Shown here piece by piece: positions 33,665-40,316 of a DNA stretch of 40,316 nt. Position 1 is the stretch's first letter. Each line of letters begins with the position of its first letter. The notes beneath the pieces are model-generated. The model worked only from the letters and a program-made list of their open reading frames with translations. It ran no database searches and had not been told where the DNA came from. Origin of the DNA: Chryseobacterium gleum (GTDB taxonomy: Bacteria; Bacteroidota; Bacteroidia; Flavobacteriales_C; GCA-002722245); NCBI GenBank assembly GCA_945871895.1, contig CAMBXP010000013.1:1-40316 (forward strand). The letters are read 5' to 3'. The translations under genes were made by a program, and so were the position numbers.

Positions 33665-33943
33665 TTACTTGTTAACTACACCAGAAAGCTCAGCACCAGC
33701 TTTGAACTTAACCACTTTTTTAGCAGCGATTTTGATCTCTTTACCAGTTTGTGGGTTTCTTCCTTTTCTAGCGTTTCTTTTCGCTACTGCGAAAGTTCCG
33801 AAACCAACTAGAGCAACTCTGTCTCCTTTTTTAAGAGCTTTAGTAGTTGCAGTTACAAAAGCGTCTAACGCTCTTTTTGCATCAGCTTTAGTGATTTTCG
33901 CTTCAGCTGCGATTGCTTCGATTAATTCTGCTTTGTTTGCCAT
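33665..33943 (-). CDS. HU-family DNA-binding protein
   Basis: A 92-aa nucleoid-associated protein of the HU/IHF family that bends and compacts DNA as a dimer. It has the family layout: N-terminal helices ([20 protein letters not shown]), the VGFGTF turn near 47-52, and the DNA-binding arm with GRNPQTG (61-67), whose proline intercalates DNA. The length is normal. It has a consensus promoter and a strong terminator, so it is a monocistronic, probably highly expressed gene. Confidence 0.96.
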   Translation of the reverse strand: MANKAELIEAIAAEAKITKADAKRALDAFVTATTKALKKGDRVALVGFGTFAVAKRNARKGRNPQTGKEIKIAAKKVVKFKAGAELSGVVNK

Positions 33944-33989
33944 GTTATTAAAACATTTAATGGTTAATGAATAAATTGACTATCCGGTT

Positions 33990-34020
33990 CAAATATATAT
34001 GTAATCTGTGTTTCTCCAAA
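33990..34020 (-). promoter_or_regulatory. Consensus two-box promoter for the HU gene
   Basis: On the minus strand TTTG, exactly 19 nt, then TATATTTG, an exact match to both boxes. The -7 box ends 46 nt before the ATG at 33943, giving a leader of about 40 nt. Confidence 0.8.
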
Positions 34021-34156
34021 CGCGATGCGCTGAAAAGCCCTAAAATGTTGAAAAATGGGGGGTATTGTTAATAACTTGCGTCTAAAACGTACTGAATTCG
34101 CCCTTTTCAGGGGGTGTGTTAAGGGAATGTGAATGGTGGCGCAGCTTAAATTAAAA

Positions 34157-35101
34157 TCATTTCACCAAACAGTTAGAAACATTGTATCCTTTTAAGAAGT
34201 CGCTTACCAACATCTTGTTTTTACCGGCCAACTGGAGTTGCGTTACTTTTATAGCGCCATTGCCACAGCCTATCAGCAAAGTGTTTTTTTGATCGCTAAC
34301 TATTTTTCCGACTTCAATTTTTTCATCGCTTTTTTCTGAAGCGTAAATCTTCATCAATATTTCTTGTCCGTTCTTTTGCAAGTTAGTCCACGCTGCTGGG
34401 TAAGGCGAGAGGCCGCGTATCTTGTTATATATAGCATCAACACCCTCACTCCAATTTATTCTACAAGTCTCTTTAAAAATCTTTGGTGCAGCTTTCATGG
34501 CTCTTACCAACAAATCTTCTTGATAAAGTAAATTCAAATTATTGGTTTGTATTCTATATACAGTATCTAAAACTACTTTCTTTCCTAAATCCATTAGGCT
34601 GTCATGTAATTCGCCTGCAGTAGTTGTGTCGCTTAGTTTTACTTTCTCTTGCAATATGATAGCGCCTGTATCTATAGTGTCGTTTAAAAAGAAGGTAGTA
34701 ACGCCACTTTCCTTTTCTCCATTGATGACTGCCCAGTTGATAGGAGCAGCGCCTCGGTATTGCGGTAATAAAGATGCATGTAAATTAATAGTTCCGTTCT
34801 TAGGCATCGCCCAAACTACTTTAGGTAACATTCTAAATGCAACAACAACTCCCAAATCGGCATTGAGTGCTTTTAATTCTTTTAGGAAATTCTCGTCTTT
34901 CAAATTGGTGGGTTGAAGAATATTTAATCCTTTTTCTAAAGCATATTTTTTTACCGCCGACATTTGCAATTGCTGTCCGCGACCCGCCGGTTTATCTGGC
35001 GCAGTAATCACCGCCACCACATCATAACCGTTGTCTACTAATATTTGTAAGGAAGGAACAGCGAAATCGGGCGTTCCCATATAAATGATTTTAAAGCTCA
35101 C
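34157..35101 (-). CDS. fmt: Fmt, methionyl-tRNA formyltransferase
   Basis: Formylates initiator Met-tRNA with 10-formyl-tetrahydrofolate. The 314-aa protein has the opening IIYMGTPDFAVPSL and the active-site block INLHASLLPQYRGAAPINWA, in which asparagine and histidine act with the downstream aspartate of DTIDTGAII. The C-terminal OB-fold tRNA-binding domain begins near residue 205 (RINWSEGVDAIYNKIRGLSPYPAAW). The start is GTG (35101), since an in-frame TGA lies just upstream. A -7-like box TATCTTTG sits at 35121-35128. def is not in the window. Confidence 0.95.
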   Translation of the reverse strand: MSFKIIYMGTPDFAVPSLQILVDNGYDVVAVITAPDKPAGRGQQLQMSAVKKYALEKGLNILQPTNLKDENFLKELKALNADLGVVVAFRMLPKVVWAMPKNGTINLHASLLPQYRGAAPINWAVINGEKESGVTTFFLNDTIDTGAIILQEKVKLSDTTTAGELHDSLMDLGKKVVLDTVYRIQTNNLNLLYQEDLLVRAMKAAPKIFKETCRINWSEGVDAIYNKIRGLSPYPAAWTNLQKNGQEILMKIYASEKSDEKIEVGKIVSDQKNTLLIGCGNGAIKVTQLQLAGKNKMLVSDFLKGYNVSNCLVK

Positions 35102-35120
35102 GTGTTGTTGTTTTAAGAGT

Positions 35121-35128
35121 CAAAGATA
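35121..35128 (-). promoter_or_regulatory. Candidate -7 box for fmt
   Basis: On the minus strand TATCTTTG is an exact TAnnTTTG match ending 19 nt before the GTG start. No -33 box is seen at 19-nt spacing. Confidence 0.4.
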
Positions 35129-35131
35129 AAT

Positions 35132-37693
35132 TTATCTTAGTAAAGAAACATGTCCGATGTATTTTTGCTCCTTTCCCCATTCATCTTTGTAATACAACAT
35201 GTACGCATATACTTCCATTTGGGCATAATCTCCAGCTATTTTACCATCCCAACCTTCGTTAGGTGTGGTACTTTGAAAAATTACATTTCCCCATCTGTTG
35301 AAGATATAAAGATGGTAGCCTTCGCTTCGAATAGAAGTGCTTTCAATGGTAAATACATCGTTAATTCCATCTCTGTTAGGTGTAAAAGCATTGGGTGCAA
35401 AAACTTTTTGCTGGTAATCGCGCACGCATACTTGTTGGGTAAGGGTGTCGGTGCATCCAAAATTATTGGTATTAATGAGTGATACATTATAGCAGGCAAC
35501 GGTATCGGCAAACATGAAACAGTCGTTTTCATTGTTTGATGTGGCGATATTATCGAAAATCCATGTGTTGTTGTTCCCTCCTAATTCTGTTACATTTTGA
35601 AAACAGAAATAGGGGTAATCTCTGTAAGCGTAGGGAGGAGTGATGTTGAAAAGTACAAGAGGGGTGGGACTAGCATTCACAATACTAGATGTGGTGTCAG
35701 AACAACCATCACTGGTGGTAATGATATACTGCACTGTTTTAGCACCGTAGATGGAGAACGAATGTGCTGCAGTATCTACTGTTCCGCTAGTTTCATTGCC
35801 ATCGCCAAAAATCCAATGAAAATTATTGGGCTTTGGTGAGGTGTTATCTTTAAAAACGATGTTTAATGGCACACAACCAAAGCTTTTGTCCATAGTGAAT
35901 TGTGCTGTTGGTACCGGTATTTTTTTTATTTGAACAGTATCGCTTAGCGTGCATCCAGGAGTGCCGCTATCGGTTATTTGTACAATATAAAAAGCGGCAG
36001 TGTTGGGTACGTCAATAATTGGTTTTTGATCGCTTACACTATTAAGTGCAGTATTGGGTGACCACAGGAAGTTGTAGATGCCAATGGCATTCGGACTCAC
36101 ATTTAAATTAAGAGGGGCGAGCAAGGTGCTTTCGCAAATATTTAAGGTGTCAACTAAGTTAGAAACAGGGAAATCAAAAACGCGCACAGATAGAGTAGTG
36201 TCGTAAGTACAGCCAAAATCATTTATCACACGATAGATATAGTCTTTGTTGCCTGCTGCAGAAGGCACAGCGCAAATAGCATCGCCATCGGCCGAAGTTG
36301 AAATGGTGCTCGCATCATTTACCCATGCAGTAGAATCTGGTGAAATAGCATTAAATGTGGGCGTGAAAGTAATGCCTTGCGGAATGATAGTAGGATTAAA
36401 ATCTAAACTCCATGAACATAAAAAACCATTGTCGGAAGGAAACTTGTCGCCGATTCGTAAAGTCCAATTTCCGTTAAGCGGACAGCCCAATAAATTAGTT
36501 AAAGGATCGATGCTTTTGTAATTTCCATAAGGTATGGTTTGACCTTCTGATGCTGCTTGATACAAAAAACCGTTGGCTGCACTGGGCGTAAAGCAATAGT
36601 TGCCGCATGTTCCCATATCATTGGGTTTGGTGTCATCATCTACAGGAATACCCAATAAACGGCCCCCGCCCGATTCATTGTGAAGGTTGGCTGTTTGGCC
36701 GTTCGGACAAATTATGGTAATCTTTAAATCGGAGATATAGGAATGTTCAATATCTATGCAAATACTTTGTAAATCATTGATGTTGCTAAGTTTTTGTCCG
36801 GTCTTAAATTGAGAATAGTCTAAGTTCGACGTAAAGAAAACACCCGTTTGATCGGGAAGTGCTAATGATCCTCCTGTATAGGTAGGTTTTGGTTCTTGAT
36901 AAGGCGTAGACGTAACCATTCCGTTTAAACAGGCTTGTTCACCAAGGCAAATTTCATCGTCGCCAGTCGTTCCGTTAAAATGAGGATGAGTGCTCACCAA
37001 CACTTTTACTCTCTCTTTGTTGATGTTGCTGCAGCCTGAGGAATTGGTCACTCTAAGCTCTATGTATAAACCCGATGCATCTTGAAACAAACTGGTATAG
37101 CGATCATCAACCACTGTATCTTTTTTACTTAGCCATTTGTATTCGTCAATGCTTCCGCTACCAGCAGAAGAGCTAATGGCATCGAGAGAAACGCTTTCTC
37201 CCGGACAAATTTTGATGATGTCGTTGCCACTTATTTGAGCCACAGGATAAACGCATTTGTTGCCACAACTTATCTTACCTTCCCAAAATCCATTTACAGC
37301 ATTATCGCTGGTAAAATTAAAGGTAAGACAACCTCCAGCGTTGGCAGCTGTAGCGGAGAGTGTGAGTCCGAGAAGATCGTCGTTGGTGAATTTACCTATC
37401 AAAGCAGCTGCCGTATTTGCACCATCATAAACCCTTAGCGTATCTTTAGAATCGAGATTAAAAGCATCGAAATTAATTTTTACAGCTACGCCCGTGCTGC
37501 CATCAGTGCACAAAGTATAAGTTGTGTTTTCGTTGGCCGAATAGCCTAAGCCAGCCTGTGTGCCCGAATCGTAAAAAACGCCCGAACAAGTGTTGTCGGT
37601 CACCCCATCACTCATCACAAAGTTTTGCGCACATAACCATTGGCTAAGCAATAAGCTCCATCCCAACAGTATGTTTTTACGCAAAAAAATCAT
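35132..37693 (-). CDS. Secreted CUB-like/P-domain/PKD protein with type B type-IX-secretion C-terminal domain
   Basis: An 853-aa surface protein. The signal peptide ends WLCAQ (about residue 22). Residues about 24-143 resemble a CUB-like domain (SGVFYDSG and the DTLRVYDG core). Residues about 280-440 match the P domain of proprotein convertases (IEHSYISDLKITIICPNG, and LNGNWTLRIGD), but there is no protease domain with it. Ig/PKD-type units follow, with a clear PKD domain (IFGDGNETSG) near 630. The final 90 residues, from NAFTPNRDGIND through FNRWGNVIFQ to GHVSLLR, are the type B T9SS sorting domain. The role is unknown: adhesion or carbohydrate/protein binding is likely. It is 30 nt from fmt on the same strand. 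Confidence 0.9.
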   Translation of the reverse strand: MIFLRKNILLGWSLLLSQWLCAQNFVMSDGVTDNTCSGVFYDSGTQAGLGYSANENTTYTLCTDGSTGVAVKINFDAFNLDSKDTLRVYDGANTAAALIGKFTNDDLLGLTLSATAANAGGCLTFNFTSDNAVNGFWEGKISCGNKCVYPVAQISGNDIIKICPGESVSLDAISSSAGSGSIDEYKWLSKKDTVVDDRYTSLFQDASGLYIELRVTNSSGCSNINKERVKVLVSTHPHFNGTTGDDEICLGEQACLNGMVTSTPYQEPKPTYTGGSLALPDQTGVFFTSNLDYSQFKTGQKLSNINDLQSICIDIEHSYISDLKITIICPNGQTANLHNESGGGRLLGIPVDDDTKPNDMGTCGNYCFTPSAANGFLYQAASEGQTIPYGNYKSIDPLTNLLGCPLNGNWTLRIGDKFPSDNGFLCSWSLDFNPTIIPQGITFTPTFNAISPDSTAWVNDASTISTSADGDAICAVPSAAGNKDYIYRVINDFGCTYDTTLSVRVFDFPVSNLVDTLNICESTLLAPLNLNVSPNAIGIYNFLWSPNTALNSVSDQKPIIDVPNTAAFYIVQITDSGTPGCTLSDTVQIKKIPVPTAQFTMDKSFGCVPLNIVFKDNTSPKPNNFHWIFGDGNETSGTVDTAAHSFSIYGAKTVQYIITTSDGCSDTTSSIVNASPTPLVLFNITPPYAYRDYPYFCFQNVTELGGNNNTWIFDNIATSNNENDCFMFADTVACYNVSLINTNNFGCTDTLTQQVCVRDYQQKVFAPNAFTPNRDGINDVFTIESTSIRSEGYHLYIFNRWGNVIFQSTTPNEGWDGKIAGDYAQMEVYAYMLYYKDEWGKEQKYIGHVSLLR

Positions 37694-37797
37694 CTTATCA
37701 ATATTACTTCATTAATAGAACATTCACAACGCGCAATGGTTACAATTATTAAGACGCAAGTGTTGAATTGTGTTAGCTTCAATGATGGAAATTAAGT

Positions 37798-37828
37798 TTT
37801 GACTATTTGCCGAAGAAAGTTAAATTTA
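37798..37828 (+). promoter_or_regulatory. Two-box promoter abutting the start of the DUF7948 protein gene
   Basis: TTTG, exactly 19 nt, then TAAATTTA, which ends only 3 nt before the ATG at 37832. With the usual distance of about 4 nt from box to start point, transcription would begin at the A of ATG. Confidence 0.6.
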
Positions 37829-37831
37829 GCC

Positions 37832-40316
37832 ATGCGATTGAAAATTGTTATTCTATTTCTTTTGGTGAGTGGTGCTTTGGTGGCTCAGTTTATACCGAAT
37901 AAGGGGCAGTGGCCGGGGCAAATATTGCATCGCGCAGAGGTGGCTGGCGGAGTGATGTTTTTCGAGCAAGACAGACTTACTTACAATTTTATTCATCCAG
38001 AAGATGCGGAGAAGATGCATGGCCATGCAGCAAGAATTACAGAACAAGATTCATTGATGCGTTACCATGCTTTTCAAATGATTTTTAAAAATTCGAATGA
38101 AGGTTGTATCAAAGAGAGTATTGGCGCATCAGATGATAAATACAATTATTTTTTAGGTTCCGACCCTAAAAAATGGGCTTCCAATTTGTCTTCTTATCAA
38201 AAGGTGAAATACAGTAATCTCTATCAAGGAATAGATTTCTTGTTTTATACATCAGATATCGGACTCAAGTATGATTTTGTCGTTCATCCTGGTGCCGAGG
38301 TTTCAAAAATTAGGTTGAATTACAAAGGGGCAGAGAAAGTTGTTTTAGAGAATAATGAACTTAAAATAAAGTTATCGTTTAGCGAAATAATAGAGCAAAT
38401 TCCTTTGGCTTATCAATATATTAATGGAAGAAGAGTGCGCATATTTTGTTCTTATGCTATAGAAGATGGCGATGTTGTTTTTAAAGTGGGTGATTATGAT
38501 AAAAGTAAAGAATTGGTGATTGACCCTGTGTTGATTTTCTCTACTTATTCAGGAGCAACAAGCGATAATTTTGGATATACGGCAACGTACGATGAAGATG
38601 GCTTCTTATATGCTGGAAGCTCGGCTTTAGGTGTGGGCTATCCCACTACGATAGGAGCCTATGATGTGTCATTTAATAGTAATCCTTTAGGCGGCAATGA
38701 TATTGTGTATGATGCGTATTATGGCTGGGTAAATGCAGGCTATGTAAATTCAGATATCGCCATTACTAAGTACGATACTTCTGGAACAAAACGAATTTAT
38801 TCTACTTTTTTAGGGGGAGAATTATGCGAAGTGCCTCATAGTTTGGTGGTTAATTCTAAAGGAGAATTGGTGATATATGGCACAACAGGGTCGACAAAGT
38901 TTCCTGTTACTTCAACAGCCTACGATACTACTTTTGCTGGCGGTGCTAAAGCCAATTTGTCGAGAGGAATTAATGTGAATTATGTTAATGGTTCCGACAT
39001 TATTTTATCAGTTTTAAGTGCCGATGGAAGTGCTCTTGTTGGCTCTACCTATTTTGGTGGCGATGGTAATGACGGATTAAATTTACGATTGAGTTACAAT
39101 TATGCCGATCAAATGCGAGGCGAAGTTATTTGTGATAAAAACGACAACATCATTATTGTTTCAAATACCTATAGCACAGGCTTAGCAACACCCGGAGTTT
39201 TTCAAAACAACTTGGCCGGAATAGTAGATGGAGTTGTTGCTACATTTAGTGCCGACCTTCAAAATTTAACATGGGCATCTTACTTAGGTGGGTCGCTTAG
39301 AGAGGCGGTGTATTCTGTGGTGATTGACAATAGTGGCGATTTAGTGGTTGCTGGAGGAACTACTTCTAATGATTTAGTTACCACAACTGGTGTTGTTTAT
39401 GCTACTTATCAGGGCAATCCTTCCGATGGCTTTATCGGTAAGATTTCAATGGATGGAACGACTTTAAAAACACTAACCTATTTTGGAACTTCAGTTTATG
39501 ATCAGGTTTATTTTGTGAAGGTAGATAAAGCCGATCATATTTTTGTGTACGGCCAAAGTGCTAGTATGGATAGTTCTTTGATTAAAAATGCAGCTTATTA
39601 TTCGGTGAATAGTGGTTTGTTTGTTACTAAGCTCACCAACGATTTAAAGACTATTGTGTGGTCAACTACTTTTGGCTCGGGTACAGGCGTGATCAATTTG
39701 AGTCCTACTGCATTTATGGTTGATTTATGCAGTAAAGTGTATTTAAGCGGATGGGGCTCGAGCGACATAGGTTTTGAGTTAATACCTAATTATTTGTACG
39801 ATCCTTCGGGATTTGCAGGACACAATGGAGGTAGGGGAACAACTGGCTTGCCAGTAACACCAGATGCTTTTCAAAAAACTACCGATGGTAACGATTTCTA
39901 TATTTTTGTTTTAGAAGATGATGCTTCTGCCATTTCGTATGCAAGTTTTTTCGGTGGAAATCTAAGTCACGAACATGTAGATGGCGGCACAAGTCGTTTC
40001 GATAGAAAAGGAAAAATTTATCAGTCGATGTGTGCCGGCTGTGGCGCCAATAGTGATATGCCTATTTTTCCTGCAAATGCCGTTTCTCCCACCAATAATT
40101 CAAGCAATTGCAACAATGGAGTATTTAAAATGGATTTCCTAATCCCTAATGTTATCGCCGATTTTAAGTCGGAAACAGTGTGTTCTTCTCAATCTTTTCA
40201 GTTTAAAAACACGAGTTTAGTTCAGAAGAATACTTCCTTCTTTTGGGATTTTGGTGATGGAAATACCTCTACCGATTTTCAGCCCAACCATATTTATGCT
40301 GCTGCAGGAAATTATA
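37832..40316 (+). CDS. Large secreted DUF7948/SBBP-repeat/PKD protein (3' end cut by window edge)
   Basis: The frame is open from the ATG at 37832 to the right edge, 828 codons. The signal peptide ends ALVAQ. Next is a DUF7948-type domain (FIPNKGQWPGQILHRAEV; YNYFLGSDPKKWASNL; YQGIDFLFY), then SBBP-type propeller repeats (STYFGGDGNDG, ASYLGGSLREAVYSV, LTYFGTSVYDQVYFV) to about residue 740. It ends at the edge in a PKD domain (FFWDFGDGNTS). In relatives this layout is followed by more PKD units and a gliding-motility C-terminal domain, so I expect the same beyond the window. It is probably a surface or secreted T9SS cargo protein; the function is unknown. Confidence 0.88.
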   Translation, partial: MRLKIVILFLLVSGALVAQFIPNKGQWPGQILHRAEVAGGVMFFEQDRLTYNFIHPEDAEKMHGHAARITEQDSLMRYHAFQMIFKNSNEGCIKESIGASDDKYNYFLGSDPKKWASNLSSYQKVKYSNLYQGIDFLFYTSDIGLKYDFVVHPGAEVSKIRLNYKGAEKVVLENNELKIKLSFSEIIEQIPLAYQYINGRRVRIFCSYAIEDGDVVFKVGDYDKSKELVIDPVLIFSTYSGATSDNFGYTATYDEDGFLYAGSSALGVGYPTTIGAYDVSFNSNPLGGNDIVYDAYYGWVNAGYVNSDIAITKYDTSGTKRIYSTFLGGELCEVPHSLVVNSKGELVIYGTTGSTKFPVTSTAYDTTFAGGAKANLSRGINVNYVNGSDIILSVLSADGSALVGSTYFGGDGNDGLNLRLSYNYADQMRGEVICDKNDNIIIVSNTYSTGLATPGVFQNNLAGIVDGVVATFSADLQNLTWASYLGGSLREAVYSVVIDNSGDLVVAGGTTSNDLVTTTGVVYATYQGNPSDGFIGKISMDGTTLKTLTYFGTSVYDQVYFVKVDKADHIFVYGQSASMDSSLIKNAAYYSVNSGLFVTKLTNDLKTIVWSTTFGSGTGVINLSPTAFMVDLCSKVYLSGWGSSDIGFELIPNYLYDPSGFAGHNGGRGTTGLPVTPDAFQKTTDGNDFYIFVLEDDASAISYASFFGGNLSHEHVDGGTSRFDRKGKIYQSMCAGCGANSDMPIFPANAVSPTNNSSNCNNGVFKMDFLIPNVIADFKSETVCSSQSFQFKNTSLVQKNTSFFWDFGDGNTSTDFQPNHIYAAAGNY

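Noticed and set aside
34542..34916. A 124-codon plus-strand frame inside fmt
   Set aside because: Antisense to the conserved fmt active-site region.

Overview
The window is chromosomal DNA from a member of the Bacteroidota, low in GC. Four things point there. Two large secreted proteins end in the gliding-motility/type IX secretion (type B) C-terminal domain. Promoters match the Bacteroidota pattern (TTTG, 19 nt, TAnnTTTG). There are no strong Shine-Dalgarno sequences. Several genes are typical of the phylum: a fused E1 alpha/beta dehydrogenase, a DUF4783-like protein beside nadC, a mutL-rhomboid-rhomboid cluster, and a DUF7948/SBBP/PKD protein. I cannot place it below phylum. I saw no tRNA, rRNA, CRISPR array, prophage or recognisable transposase.

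Layout. 1-6372: a sterol desaturase/fatty acid hydroxylase cut by the left edge, ribD and prmC diverging from a 36-nt gap, then a 1068-residue M1 peptidase that ends in an Omp85-like outer-membrane barrel. 6477-13875: a UDP-GlcNAc 2-epimerase (wecB type), a DUF4783-like/nadC/yihY operon, rlmH, an unidentified polytopic membrane protein, a GT4 glycosyltransferase and a nucleotide-sugar epimerase. The sugar genes and perhaps the membrane protein look like scattered surface-polysaccharide functions. 14033-21005: a TolC-family efflux protein, a cytochrome-c/beta-propeller lipoprotein, rluE, a hemerythrin-like protein, YqgE, a tiny lipoprotein and the E1 alpha/beta fusion. 21006-28902: a small gene inside a 48-bp inverted repeat, mtaB, a tight mutL-rhomboid-rhomboid-EEP operon, YceI and an Rrf2 regulator. 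29053-40316: two giant type IX cargo proteins and a third large secreted protein cut by the right edge, with an inverted-repeat cassette holding a frameshifted lipoprotein gene, HU and fmt between them.

The most unusual items are these. (1) The M1 peptidase-Omp85 barrel fusion, in which the LRGY motif lies 135 residues from the C-terminus. (2) Four unrelated inverted pairs of hairpin repeats within 12.5 kb (21.0-33.6 kb); two of them enclose a single small gene whose stop codon lies in, or a few bases from, the left arm. (3) Several -7 boxes placed 3-7 nt before the start codon, which predicts leaderless or nearly leaderless mRNAs. Three tail-to-tail gene pairs also share a 4-nt stop overlap (TTAA or CTAA).

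All assignments come from reading motifs and context by eye. No database search was possible.
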